Shown here: piece by piece, positions 46,328 to 62,722 of the stretch
How positions within the stretch are numbered: the stretch's first letter is position 1
Layout of the letters: each line of letters starts with the position of its first letter
DNA from: Lotus japonicus
Taxonomy: Eukaryota > Streptophyta > Magnoliopsida > Fabales > Fabaceae
DNA length: 64,000 nt
Direction: 5' to 3'
NCBI RefSeq assembly: GCF_012489685.1
Contig: NC_080044.1
Location: 69,364,732-69,428,731 of the forward strand
Notes under the pieces: generated by a model
Database searches by the model: none
The model's input: only the letters and a program-made list of their open reading frames with translations
What the model was told of the DNA's origin: nothing
Position numbers and translations under genes: made by a program

Positions 46328-46778
46328 ACTGTACAATGCAAACAACCTCTATCTTCTCTTCTTCTCTCTATTATGAATTCACAGAAATTCAAACCTGCTT
46401 CTTTTTCTTCCTTGTGTGTTTTTGTTTTTCTGTTTTGAATTTGGTGAGCAGAACACTCTTCAGTTTTGTGTTGTTGACATGGTAGGTTACAAGATGCAAC
46501 TTGCTATTTGGTATTTGGGAAAGTTTTTTAAATTTGTAGTAGTACAATAGAAATAGAAATGAATGACAAGAGAATCAACATCTCCACCTCTATGGCTTGG
46601 CATGGGGCACATTGAATCCTTTAATTCCTTTTTTTAAGAGAATAATCTCCTATTTAACAATCTTTTTAATTTTTATTAAGCTTAAATTTTTATTTAAACA
46701 TGGAGGGGCGTGGCTCCGAAAGCGAAAAAAACGCTAAACAACAGGAGCAAGAAGCGAGGCTAAAGTCTCATCGGCATC
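46328..46778. other. Promoter region of the CHR18-like gene
   Basis: CT-rich leader (CTCTTCTTCTCTC on the plus strand at about 46350-46372, GAGA-type on the coding strand) then AT-rich DNA. No other gene. Confidence 0.45.
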
Positions 46779-47020
46779 CTAATACAAAATGTGTTGACAC
46801 TCCACTAAAGGGAATTGTAACAATTGAGTCCCAAACACAAAGACATGTGCAGACTTTATTAAACTATCTACAACAAAGTTAGCTTCCGTAAGGACATGTT
46901 GGAAACGAACCTCCACATGAGGTGGTACCGCCTGCCGGATAGCACTAACCATCTCCAAATACGGATTGATCAACGTGTCAGAAGAGGTAAGAGCCGCAAC
47001 AGTCTAAATGGAGTCACTTT
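46779..47020 (-). pseudogene. LINE RNase H fragment
   Basis: The minus strand reads EMVSAIRQAVPPHVEVRFQHVLTEANFVVDSLIKSA-like sequence, the C-terminal RNase H motif (HVxREANxVADxLAKxA) of plant LINEs, with substitutions; no full domain. Confidence 0.6.
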
Positions 47021-48458
47021 CAATTACATTTTTTTATATATTACTTTAGATTATAGGTGATTTTGGTCCTATTAGTTTTTTTTCAAGTTAATTAAATCTC
47101 TCTACTTTTAAAATTCAGGAAGTTTGGCCTCTCTCAATTTTCATATGCATAAAATCCTAAACACTTTTTTATAATATTTTTTAGTTCATGATATAATTTT
47201 TTTTAGGGTTAAGTTGTTCTCGCGATTCCGGTTTGGGTGTGGTGAAGTGCAAAGGTCATCTTAAAAGTGCGGGTTTTAAGAATTAAATTCTCGAGATTCG
47301 AACAATCATTTTTACCATTGCGATTGGTATCCGCTGGGTGAGTTATGATAGAAATGACTTTTACCGTGATTAAATCTACTCCATATGTGAAGATTTTTCT
47401 AATAAAATAAATTTTTTAGAGTTTTAAGTAGAATAATAATAATAGAAAAACTTAATTTGCATTTGCTCAAAAAATATTACAGGATTAAATCACCAATAAT
47501 GATATACTCACACCTCATTTTTTCTCCACTTCATTTCCACCTATTTTTATTTCTATCTCTCCTCTTATCATTTATCACATTTTATACTTTCTCTCTCTTA
47601 CTTTTTATTTTCTTCATATTTCTCTCCTCTTTCCACCTAATTTTTAAGGTGTGAAATAATAATTATTCTTAAATCACTTGTTTTTTTTATAGGCTTCTTA
47701 AATCACTTGTAGTAAAAAAAATTAGGAAACTAAATGTGCAATTTACCCATGACTTATTATCAAAGATACATAAACATCAGTATTATTTAGCACATTTTTA
47801 TTTCTTTAAGATCCTCGAATTATGCTGTCAAAAAAAATCCTCAAATTATTAATAAAAAAACTCAAATTATTAATTAATTTATCATTCCCTTTTTACATTT
47901 ATCAAAATAATCACTTATAATCTCTTTTTCCTACTTTTTTTCAACAATCTCAAACCTTACACTTTTTTTTCATACAAAACCTTACACTTTTAAATTAATT
48001 CCATAAATTTTGGACATTTTTTCCTAAAATTACAGTTAATAAACTCTTGCATAAAAAGTAAACTCGTGTATTGAATTATATTATTTTGAGTTTCAAAAAA
48101 AATTATATTATTTTGAAAGTGACATAATATTTCAATTCAAAGTTTATTGGTAGTCAGATGTACCAAAAAAAAAACAAGTTTATTGGTAGTAACACGTGTA
48201 AATTTAAATATTACATCTTATGATTAAAATATTTTCAGATAATTAGTACTTTGTATTTTCCTTTTTTAAAATTTTTGTATAATACGTCTCATGTAAATGT
48301 AATATAATAATCAATATCCATGATATCTATTTGATATACATGTTTTTTATTCACAGCAATTTAGAGTGAGAAGATAATGCCTCAGTTCAAGACAGAGAAA
48401 TGTATCGGACTCAAAAAATACTTACATAACTTCCGCTTTTTGATACTCATTCTCTTTA
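47021..48458. other. AT-rich intergenic DNA
   Basis: No gene seen; long T-rich and pyrimidine-rich runs (47520-47640). Confidence 0.5.
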
Positions 48459-48992
48459 GGCTTAAATATGTTGGAGGTCCCTCTAAAATAGGGGTCCTTT
48501 GGTTAAGGCCCCTACAAAATATTTTGGGTGGAATAAGCCCCAAATGTGAAAATAATATATAGTGATAAGCCCCTGCCGTGAGGTTCCGTTTAATTTTTGA
48601 TGATTCTGCAAACGGCGCTGACGTGGATTATATTTTTTGAAAATAATTAGGGTGCCACGTAAGTAAATTAGGGTTGAAAAGAATAAAAAAATAAAAACTC
48701 AAAAGTAAAAAACCCAAGTAAAATCCCCAAACGTACTTGGGTTTTTATTTTATTTTTATTTTTTTCAACCCTCATTTACTTATGTGGCACCCTCTTTAAT
48801 TGAATAATTTTCACAAAATATAAACCACGTCAGCGTCGTTTGCAGAATCATCAGAAATTAAACGGAACCTCACGGCAGGGGCTTATCACTATATATTATT
48901 TTCACATTAGGGGCTTATTCCACCCAAAATCTTTTGTAGGGGCCTTAACCAAAGGACCCCTATTTTAGAGGGACCTCCAACATATTTAAGCC
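48459..48992. mobile_element. MULE-type MITE, 534-bp near-complete palindrome
   Basis: Starts GGCTTAAATATG and ends CATATTTAAGCC, flanked by the perfect 9-bp duplication TTCTCTTTA (48450-48458, 48993-49001). The two arms pair along nearly their whole ~265 bp, meeting near 48725. There is no coding capacity. The terminal GGCTTAAA is shared with the large MULE at 1512. Confidence 0.92.
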
Positions 48993-49011
48993 TTCTCTTT
49001 AAATATACAAA

Positions 49012-49115
49012 CTTGATGTTCAACATCTAGTGAATTGTTCAACACATGAATTGCTTCTTTAGTACTTCAACATCATTTAAAATCCAATAAGTTTGTCATA
49101 TGAGCTACGACTTCA
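49012..49115 (+). repeat. Dispersed repeat, copy A
   Basis: About 100 bp (TTGATGTTCAACATCTAG ... TTAGTACTTCAACATC ... GTCATATGAG) recurs at 63480-63590 in the same orientation with roughly one change in six bases. The family is not identified. Confidence 0.6.
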
Positions 49116-49418
49116 AAACATGAATCTCCTGAACAACATTTGTCTTGTGCTTTTATGTACTTACGAAACTTTAAAGTAGATTATAGTAAAAATCTTAAGT
49201 TTATTATATTATCATCAAAACACCACATGAGATATCAAGATTTAATAATTTTCATTTTTTTAAAATGGAGGGACACGACCCAAAAAATAAAGAAAACTAC
49301 ATTAAAGCCGATCGCGGGAACGACACTCCCATGCAATCAAACAAAAGCAAATTATAACATCTAGGAGGAGGGGAATCCAGGACATGAGAACCGATACTAA
49401 AATCATGAGTCATGCTAG

Positions 49419-49641
49419 CTAAACAGTTTTCCATTTGATTTTCCCCTCGACAAATGTAGGCACAACGACAACCTCACTCTCTCGCCATCCAAGCACGAAT
49501 CTGATTAACCAGAGAGGTGTAAGGTGCAAATCATCAAACCCCGCATTAATCAACTGAACCGTCAATGACAAATCACTCTCACTTAGGACCTTGGTATACA
49601 CTCTATCCAACTCAAGCGAAATCACCATGAAAATGCTCCAT

Positions 49642-49645
<4 letters not shown>
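49419..49645 (-). pseudogene. LINE RNase H fragment
   Basis: The minus strand reads ELWSIFMVISLELDRVYTKV then ESDLSLTVQLI, matching the central RNase H block (ELWAIFxGLxLAxxxGxxKVxVESDS) of plant LINEs. The frame breaks at about 49645, where an 18S rRNA segment begins. Confidence 0.7.
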
Positions 49646-49724
<79 letters not shown>

Positions 49725-49782
49725 TGCGGCGACGTGGGCGGTTCGCTGCCTGCGACGTTGTGGGAAGTCCACTGAACCTTAT
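49642..49782 (+). rRNA. Fragment of 18S rRNA (about 141 bp near the 3' end)
   Basis: Contains the universally conserved block CCTGCCCTTTGTACACACC, followed by GCCCGTCGCTCCTACCGATT and the helix-44 region, ending at CCACTGAACCTTAT, before the 18S 3' end. No 5.8S, ITS or upstream 18S is present, so this is an isolated nuclear insertion, not an rDNA unit. One side is fused to the LINE RNase H fragment. Confidence 0.93.
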
Positions 49783-50304
49783 ACGTTGGCAGAGGCCCAC
49801 AACAAATTTGACGTTACCAAATTTCAGCAAAACCCAAACAACCAACAACCATTAGCATCCCGACAAACCCCGCCACACGCCGCCATTTTTCATTTTCAGA
49901 AGTTAAACTTTCGAAAGTTAAATTTTTTCGTGTTCCAACAACTCTACTTCAGTACGTGTATTTATGACACTTCAAGATATGGATATCAAATCTTCGAAAG
50001 TAAAATCTTTCACTTTGAAAAATTCCAGTTATGGAAGTAAAAATCTTACGACTTTGAAAGTGTTTTATACTTCAGGAAATATTTATCATTTACTACGAGT
50101 TAGGACACATAAACATAATTTGAAGGAAAGATTTGAAACCTATAACACACCATTAATAAGCAGTAACACATAATTATTAACCCTTCCCACCAATTTTCCC
50201 AACCATAGTCTCCATTTTCATTTTCAGCTCACTCTCACTCACTCTTTAACTTCTAGGGTTACCGTTACTCCCTCGCCACGTACGGAGGCTCTCTCCTCCG
50301 TCAA
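49783..50304. other. Promoter region of the zinc protein gene
   Basis: AT-rich, no ORF of note; pyrimidine-rich leader from about 50225. Confidence 0.4.
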
Positions 50305-50319
50305 ATGCCACTCCGATGA
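50305..50319 (+). promoter_or_regulatory. Minimal upstream ORF overlapping the main start
   Basis: ATG CCA CTC CGA TGA: four codons whose stop TGA (50317-50319) overlaps the main ATG (50316-50318) as ATGA. This arrangement could limit or couple translation of the downstream protein by reinitiation. Confidence 0.5.
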
Positions 50320-50894
50320 ACCCGCTACAACCCTCCGCCGCCACCTGCGACGGCTGCGGCGCCACCCAAGACGCCTTCCTCATCATCCACAACATTCGCT
50401 ACCTCGCCAGCAACCACCGCTACTGCACCAACTGCGTCCTCAAGCACCACCACGGCGTCTTCTGCCCTATCTGCTTCGACGTCTTCGAAGAAGGCTCCCT
50501 CCTCCCTCAGCTCCGCGTCATGTGCGTTCGTTGCCCTAACATCGCTCACCGATCCTGTGCGCTCACCTCCACCGTCGCTTACCCTACCTCCGCACCCGCA
50601 TTCCTCTGCCCCACTTGCGCCGATCCCGAATTCGCATACTTCCAGCTCCCTGATCGGAAATCTGGAGCTGTCGATCTCCAGTCCGCGAAGATGCTCGTCG
50701 CCGCCGCTCGGATTGCTGCTGTTTCCATGACGAAGGCGGCTGCAGCTGCTCGGTTTGACGCCGAGCGGCGGGCGAAGGAAGCTGCCGTGGCGAGGAGGAA
50801 GGCGAAGGAGGCGCTGGAAAACCTCGCTAGTATCGTCGCCATGGAGCAGATGGGAGTTTCTGCTCAGAATGCTGGTGTGCGTGTCACGAATTAG
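50316..50894 (+). CDS. RING/PHD-like Cys-rich zinc protein, intronless
   Basis: 192 residues. The N-terminal half holds Cys/His pairs: CDGC (11-14), CTNC (37-40), CPIC (50-53), CVRC (70-73) with H78 and C81, and CPTC (98-101), a pattern resembling RING or PHD/FYVE cross-brace modules, so it probably binds zinc and mediates protein interaction; a RING-type E3 ligase role is possible but a canonical C3HC4 spacing is not clear. Residues 120-180 are Ala/Arg/Lys/Glu-rich and predicted helical or coiled coil. The reading frame is GC-rich compared with its surroundings. Plant RING/FYVE/PHD superfamily proteins of this layout are uncharacterised. Confidence 0.75.
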   Translation: MNPLQPSAATCDGCGATQDAFLIIHNIRYLASNHRYCTNCVLKHHHGVFCPICFDVFEEGSLLPQLRVMCVRCPNIAHRSCALTSTVAYPTSAPAFLCPTCADPEFAYFQLPDRKSGAVDLQSAKMLVAAARIAAVSMTKAAAAARFDAERRAKEAAVARRKAKEALENLASIVAMEQMGVSAQNAGVRVTN

Positions 50895-51820
50895 AGTACT
50901 TTGCCATCAAAACTTGCATTGTAATTTAGATTTAGACTGTTTGATTTGGGCAAGTGCTGAATTTTTTGTGCCAGGATTTGGTTAGGGCTAGTTGACTGCA
51001 TCATTCATATATTCAAATGCTCAGTTATTCTGTTTCGTGTATAATATTCGTGACCGGATTTATCATTTTAGAAGTGAATTATGTGTCGGATATGAGTTTG
51101 CGATCGGATTTATCATTTTAGAAGTGAATTAAGATTGTCTTGTTTGAACTGGGTATGGTGGTGCTCTAGATGTGTATGATTTTTTTCGTGGTTCAGCTAA
51201 TATCTCTTCAACAATCTCCTTGACCTACTGCATGTTTGGATACATGGTGAAAAACCACGATAAAGCCATAATCACGGCGGACAACTGCAAGAGCTAAGAG
51301 AAGTTGCTTCTGTCCATCGTGATTTGTCACCTTGTCTCCAAACATACACCTAGTTTCACTTGTAAACCTCTTGTAGGTGAAATGTCCTGCATAGTTATTC
51401 TTTGCCGCAAGCTCTGGTTGTGTAGTGTTATGGTTTTTTAGGGGTGTACTTGAGGGCACAGTCATGGGTCCTTTCACTTATAAACTATTCATTACTCTCT
51501 TATTTATTCGATGTGGAACTTCTTTATTTATTTTTTTCTTATTCTCACACTTGAAGATTCCCAAAATCTAGAACAGGATATCAGTTTTTTTTGCACTTTG
51601 TCAATGTACTGAACTTTGCACTTTCTGTGATCTTTCTTTGGGTTTTAGTATTAGTGCACAAATATCCAATAAACAAGTACAAGCTCCAATTTTTGGAAGA
51701 ATGATAGTGAATGAGTGATTAAGTGCAACCAGGCCTTAGACATCAGGGATGCTTCTTTAGGAACCAGGGTGGCTGATAACATAATGTTCTTGCAGAAGTT
51801 GCTGGCTGTAGGAATGTAGT
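50895..51820. other. 3' flank with a 27-bp direct repeat
   Basis: CGGATTTATCATTTTAGAAG plus seven further bases occurs at 51055-51081 and again at 51105-51131, 50 bp apart. No gene is seen in the remainder. Confidence 0.6.
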
Positions 51821-51955
51821 CAAAAGCGCGCTTTAAAGCGCTAAAGCTAGCTTTAGGGAGCCCCGCGCTTCAAGCGGTGGCTAAAGCGGAAATCTGCAGA
51901 AAGCGCAGCGAAGTGGGGCTAAAGCGCGACGTTTAACGCTTCTGTCGCTTTCAGA
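51821..51955. repeat. GC-rich cluster of AAAGCG / GCGCTTT words
   Basis: About 135 bp with at least eight copies of AAGCG or its complement in both orientations (AAAAGCGCGCTTTAAAGCGC, CTAAAGCGGA, CAGAAAGCGCAGCG, GCTAAAGCGCGACG). Such clustered subterminal motifs occur in hAT-like elements. No TIR or 8-bp duplication was identified. Confidence 0.5.
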
Positions 51956-53006
51956 AGGTCCAGATTTACTCGGGTTTGGTGACCCAGTAAGGTAAAATAG
52001 GGTTTTCTCGGGTTTTTGGACTCATTTCTCACTCAGCCACTTCTTCTCTCACGGGATTCTTTCTCGGTCTCTCTCTGCTGCAGCCGCCGACGATGACACT
52101 AGGTAAACCTGAAGGAGAAACAACTCTTAGTTGATGGCTTTCTGAGGTTCAATATGCTTCTTGGCTACTACTTCTTCCAATGGCCTCTTTAGAATCAGTT
52201 TAAAGAAACAAAACAGGGCTCTCAATATAGTCAGATTAAGCCATATCAGTAGGAGTGAGGGTATATATTGCTTAACATATGTATTGGCTTCTTTGTCACG
52301 TATGTATTGATTTCTTTAGAACATGAGTGGGTGAATTGGGGATTGAGAAAAGGAAAATTTAAACAAGAAAAGGCCAAAGCATCAATGGAGCAAAGCTGCT
52401 TAATTTCTCTGCACATTGGTTAGGAAACTTCTAAGAAGGTTATGTGCTTACAGTAAATAGAAGTTAAGTGGCAAATTTTATCCCAAATCAGATGTTTAGC
52501 CAAAGAAACCTGGAAAATATGAGTGTTACAATCCAATCAAACGACTAATTAGTGGCATGAAAGGGACATGTAGTTGATCAGGATCTTATTAGCACTAAGT
52601 CACTAACTGCAGTAAGTTTTGCTGCAATGTTATTGTTATTCAAACAGTGGTAGAGGAGAGTTGCAGAAAGGGACATGTAGTTGAGTGTTATATGGGGCTA
52701 TTCGACCAAACTGCACAGGCTTCTTTCTTCTACCCTTCTTCTTGTCTCGAATTTGCACCTTATTGCTGATGACTGGTAGCCTTATGTTGAATGGTTCAAA
52801 CGCTTTATATGTTGTATGGTTCAAACGTGGATTAGTTCATACTTCATAGTTACTGGGCTTTCAAAGGTCATAGACCAGTAAACATTGGACTTGTTCCAAA
52901 TGGACCAGTTCTCAGAGATATCTTTGAGATTCAATAGTATAAAACATCAAACTCTTCAAAAACTATTAGCATAAGGTAAATATTCAGATCACAAGAATTG
53001 ACTATC
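51956..53006. other. Upstream region of the F-box gene
   Basis: No gene recognised. A CT-rich, ATG-containing stretch at 52020-52100 resembles a plant 5' UTR, but no ORF follows. Confidence 0.4.
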
Positions 53007-54305
53007 ATGGAAAATCTGTCGGATGATTTACTGATGGAGATATGGAGTCGTGTGCCATACAAGATGACAGTGAGATGCAAATCCGTCTCGAAGCGCTTCT
53101 CAGCTTTCATCTCCCGCCCTGAGTTCATGTCGCGGTCCATCTCTCACTACCACACCCTGCTCCAACACATGAACCAGGAGCAGCATCACAAAGAATGGTG
53201 CTTGAACTTTGTGTCCAAGCGTAACCTTCTCATCGTGTTCCTCCCCAAACTTCACCTACTCAATCCTCAAAGCCAAAACCAACTTTCCTTGAGTTTTCTC
53301 GGCAGAAAATTCGACCCAAAACTTGATGATGAAAGGAAAAAAAGTGCCCTGTATTCAAGGATTGTAGGCTATTCCAATGGTTTGCTCCTATGCAAGAAAA
53401 CATCGCGTGGGAGAGTCTACCATGTCACCAACCCTATGACAAGGGAATGGACCAAACTCCCTCTTCCTCCTCCACCGCTCACCGGTCACAACCAACGTGA
53501 CTGTGTCTTTGAAGGGTTTGTGTGTGAACCTTTTTACCAGGTCGAAGCAAACAATGTCGTCACTCTCAACAGCCACAACAGGTTCAGAGTAGTTCGTTTT
53601 CCGTGGTTGAATGATAGGGTGTTTTCTCATACACCAAAGTTCGAGTTTGAAATGGTGGTTTTCTCATCTGAAACAGGGCAATGGTGTAGAAAAACTGTAT
53701 CTTGCCCAAAGGGTTTTGTACAAACTGACATTTTGATCCATGCAGTTGCACATAGAGGGAGATTGTATTTCATGGGGAGGATGGATCTTCTGGTGTACGA
53801 CCCTTTCAACAATGATGCCCATCAGTGCTGTCACACCATTGATTATCCTATTCATTCTCCATATCCAAGAGATCTTCCTTTTACGGGCCATGTTGGGGTG
53901 TCCTGTGGAAACATTCGAATTGCTAATATCTCTTGCTCATTTGACCCCCATGTGTTAAATACTATGACTGTGTGGGAACTGGAATATCAAGATGACTCTA
54001 GCTGCTGCTGCTGGCATTTGGTGCACAAGACTTTCATTCCTGGCCAAGATAGGAGAAGTTGTATCAGACCTGAGTTTGAAACAAGGCGAGAATGTGAGAC
54101 GGTTGATCTGGGGATGCAGGTGAGAGCTTTCCATCCACATCATGGAGATGTTGTGTTCTTCCAACGTTCTCACAGCATATTTTGTGGAAACTTGAGGACT
54201 AACCAGTTTGACACTGTCGGATATGGGATTCATGGGTTCCAGGTGTTGCAGATCATTTCAATTGATCTTCCAGGTTGGCCAGCTCCTGTTCCATCTATAA
54301 CATAA
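53007..54305 (+). CDS. F-box protein, intronless
   Basis: 432 residues from ATG 53007 (the frame is open slightly upstream but only with TTG). The N-terminal F-box is clear at about residues 3-45: NLSDDLLMEIWSRVP, then KSVSKRFSAFISRPEF. The rest has the irregular beta-rich features of F-box-associated domains (NGLLLC, NPMTREWTKLPLPPPP, VVFSSETGQW). Such proteins link substrates to SKP1-CUL1 ubiquitin ligases; the C-terminus picks the target, unknown here. No kelch repeats of canonical form are seen. It contains several Cys/His-rich stretches (SSCCCWHLVHK) that are not a recognised zinc motif. Confidence 0.88.
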   Translation: MENLSDDLLMEIWSRVPYKMTVRCKSVSKRFSAFISRPEFMSRSISHYHTLLQHMNQEQHHKEWCLNFVSKRNLLIVFLPKLHLLNPQSQNQLSLSFLGRKFDPKLDDERKKSALYSRIVGYSNGLLLCKKTSRGRVYHVTNPMTREWTKLPLPPPPLTGHNQRDCVFEGFVCEPFYQVEANNVVTLNSHNRFRVVRFPWLNDRVFSHTPKFEFEMVVFSSETGQWCRKTVSCPKGFVQTDILIHAVAHRGRLYFMGRMDLLVYDPFNNDAHQCCHTIDYPIHSPYPRDLPFTGHVGVSCGNIRIANISCSFDPHVLNTMTVWELEYQDDSSCCCWHLVHKTFIPGQDRRSCIRPEFETRRECETVDLGMQVRAFHPHHGDVVFFQRSHSIFCGNLRTNQFDTVGYGIHGFQVLQIISIDLPGWPAPVPSIT

Positions 54306-54379
54306 AGTTACTTCCCTTCTCTGATAGATTAGAGTAGAGATCTTGGTTACTTGTTATGTATGTGTTTGAATACCAGTTA

Positions 54380-55315
54380 AGGAACGACAAGTGATACGGT
54401 ATTTATCCTGTAAAGTCAGCTTACAAGGTACTTACTACAAGGCCATGATCAGGAGGAATCTGATTTTGTCTTCAAAGATGTATGGTCAGTGATCACTCCT
54501 TCTATGCTTGCACCTTTTTGTATGGAGGGTATTTGCTGGATAGGATCCAGAGTAGAATGAATTTAAGAAAGAGATAGGATCCAGGTATTTTCTTGCCCCT
54601 TTGCTTGGGCTGTGTGGACATCATGCTACAATTGGCTGGGCATTACAACTGTTCTACCAAAGGATGGGAGGATGCATTTTTCTCAGCATGTTTTTAGAAA
54701 TGATTTGTTATTTTCAGGTGAGTCCTTGGTCGTGACAAAAGTGGTGGAATTGACCCAACTAGTTGTTGGAATTGGCTTAAAGCCAAATTGTGAGTGGATG
54801 CAAAACCCATCATACTGGCTCTCGAATTTGTAATATGAAACTTGTATTCTGTTGTAACTGGGAGGGGTCTAGTGGCTTTCTGAGCTCCACCTTTAATGCT
54901 ACATGAATCTTGAGGGCTGGAAATGAATACCCCTTCCTGAATGCACATCAATGCTTTCTCGCTTTGTTCCTATCCTAGTGCACTATCTACATTTGGTCTC
55001 TTTTACATTTGATCCAAGGTCTTTGGGGCACCCCTTGGAAGAATTGTGGAAAAAGGGTTTTAGGACCTGCAAGTGGTAATTAATTGCTGCCTCTATATAC
55101 TGGACAGAAGGGGATCAAAGATTACTAGGTGGGTGGGCCTTTAAGATTAATTTGTTTTTGGTGGGTGATAGCTGATTGAGGCATAACTGTGGATCTGTCA
55201 CAATCCTCATTTGCCTGAACTGATCATTTCTCTTATTTGTAACGTTCTCTTATTATTGGGTTTTTATCACCCTTGTGCTTATGAATCAAATCTCTTTTGC
55301 TGATAAGAAAAAGTA
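54380..55315 (+). pseudogene. Degenerate LINE: zf-RVT region to 3' tail
   Basis: Broken frames on the plus strand recall the end of LINE ORF2: SVKSAYKVL near 54410, then WTSCYNWLGITTVLPKDGRM (54615-54674) as in the zf-RVT/linker segment. The 3' part (TTTATCACCCTTGTGCTTAT ... TTGCTGATAAGAAAAA, ending near 55311) matches the tail type of the truncated LINEs at 28.9 and 33.6 kb. Stops and shifts throughout. Confidence 0.6.
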
Positions 55316-56241
55316 CACCATGAACAGACAGACTCTCATCTCAATCCATAAACAGAGATTCATTCAGTTTTTATCTCGAAGTGAGTGTTAATGTACATTT
55401 GCGCTGGTGCCAACAGTTATCCAAATATAGCCTATGTTGTTTCATCTGATCACTTTTGACACTGCTTATTTCAATGTATGAAACTGTGATTGTGCACTGC
55501 TAGCTTGTTGATGGAGTTTGAGTTAATTATTGCATCTGGTTTTTGTAATGTTTTTTCTTCTAGAACCTGGTGGTAATTTTTTTTTTATCAGAACAGGTCA
55601 TTTTACTTTGAAATGATCATATTTTGTGTCTTGCATATGCAGTTTGAGGTGGTCAAAGCTGACCAGTTTTCATCTTTGTTTTGGATTGAGAAAGGGTAAA
55701 TTAAAGGCCAAAATTAAGGCATCTGATTCAAACAGGAGGCTGAGTTACTCAAGTTTACTCAACAGCATCTTATTAACAAGGTATGGATTGAATAAGCTGT
55801 GAGCATACTACATATAAATTTAATTTACACACTTGGTTTAAGAAATCATTACTATTTCTTAGAACAAGTAAAGGTTTATAGTCCTGCAATGCCTGCTCAT
55901 GCATTCTTGTATATGGGTAGTCTGAATATTTATGACTTTGTTATATGCTACTGGTAGCCAAACATCCCCCAATAATGTCAAACTTTGATTTTAGCCATGG
56001 AACTATTTGTATATGCTTTTAGAAATTAGAATAAAAAGGGGGAGAGGGACTTAAGAAGTACACAATAATAAATAAAATGAAAATCCAATTTTATTTCAAC
56101 TTGCTAAGGCATCCAAACTGACAAGCTCAACTCACATTTTATTACATCAAACAAGAAACTTTCCTACTTCTTTCTTCATTTATTTGGCTGAATCAAAGTC
56201 CTCCAACATAAAATCTTACCATCATTTGTTTGTTTTTATGC
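55316..56241. other. Intergenic
   Basis: No gene seen. Presumed 3' flank of the GST gene on the right side. Confidence 0.5.
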
Positions 56242-61425
<5,184 letters not shown>

Positions 61426-62270
61426 GACAACGTTGGATGCAGGAAGTAGTAGTTGTCGAGGAAATCTGGGAAGGTTTGTTGTGGGGGTTAGAAGAACGAT
61501 GAACAATGGGAATGGTGAAAGAGAATGAATGAAGTCCACGAAAATGGTACAAAAGAATATAATTAAATAAAAATGAAAAAAGAAGGAAGCAGCATGTGAA
61601 GTTGTTGCATTAGAATATAAAGAGCCTGTGAATGATGCTTTGCTTGCGTGAAATATTAAATATATATAGGGAAGAAAATGATATGATATGATAAGGAAGA
61701 TGAATGCAAACGAAGCTTCCCTTCCACCCAAAAAATATGCCTATAGTTATTGCATCATACCATAGACGTCAAAATTATTAGATGGCATTTTGCTTTCCCA
61801 AAGTTAATAAAAATATATTAATGTGAGATTTCTTGCTATTATTGTGTACTAGTAGAAATACAATTTGAACACAATAATGGGAAATTGGGATATCTTGACT
61901 TACTTATATCATACTACACGTTATTCTATTTATGGCACCATGACTACCTCTTTTGCGTGTTTGTTATGAAGTTTTGTTTGGTAAATTTGCAATATCTAAG
62001 ATGGTCATTGTTTCAAGTTTTGGAAACACATTTTTTGAGAATAAATATTTGTGCATTTGTTACAAGAGAAAGGTTGAAAATTCAGATTTTTCAAGTATCA
62101 CATAATTGATCATTTTCCAATTTCCATGAATGAAATAATTTGGGAATTTTACATCATTGCTTGAAAGTTGAAAGAGTTATTTTGAATTCCACTTCTAAAC
62201 ATTTGACCAATTTTTTTTTCTATTTTTAAGTTTTCAATTTTTATATTAAATGAAATTTAAAAACATTTGT
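61426..62270. other. Promoter of the deaminase and AT-rich flank
   Basis: No gene beyond the 5' leader; small ORFs here are AT-rich background. Confidence 0.45.
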
Positions 62271-62373
62271 GGGTCCCCGCAGAATAGCTCAAGTGATAGG
62301 AGCTGGAGGACATATGAGTTGGGTAGAGGAAGTCCAGAGATCGAGAAACAATTTATCTTTCCGATGTTAAAAA
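62271..62373 (+). mobile_element. tRNA-derived SINE-like insertion
   Basis: 103 bp between duplicates AAAAACATTTGT (62259-62270 and 62374-62385). The left part, TAGCTCAAGTGATAGGAGCTGG, has the shape of an RNA polymerase III A box, and AGAGATCGAGAAAC a weakened B box, followed by an A-run. The length is short for a SINE, so it is truncated or divergent. Confidence 0.6.
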
Positions 62374-62722
62374 AAAAACATTTGTAGGAATACTATATGT
62401 TATTCAATTTATGACTCCCAAACCGTTGAATATAAAATTAATGAGTTAGATTTATATTCTTTTGAAAGAGAGTTGCAATAATTAATTAAGAAGCTTAAAT
62501 AGGTTGAGAGACCAACATATCATCACAGATGAAAAGTTTTAGAGGAATCTCTTCAATTCAAACAAAATTAAAAAAAGAGAACATTTTCCATGCAAGAAAT
62601 TCGCAACGTTATTGTGACTTCTATGGTCAAGAGAAAGATTTACAAAAGTTTAAGTTAATAAATGGCAATAGTTAACCACAAAAAAAAATATAGAAGTCCT
62701 AGGTCTAGCCTTCTACCAAATC

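Noticed and set aside
46162..46485. Plus-strand ORF opposite CHR18 exon 1
   Set aside because: Shadow of exon 1 followed by T-rich leader; no domain.
49642..49782. An intact rDNA unit or organelle rRNA
   Set aside because: Only the nuclear-type 18S 3' portion is present; no ITS, 5.8S or longer 18S on either side.
50325..50842. Minus-strand ORFs within the zinc protein gene
   Set aside because: They reflect the GC-rich sense frame; Ala/Val-rich with no motif.
53388..54233. Minus-strand ORFs within the F-box gene
   Set aside because: Shadows of the sense frame, with no domain resemblance.
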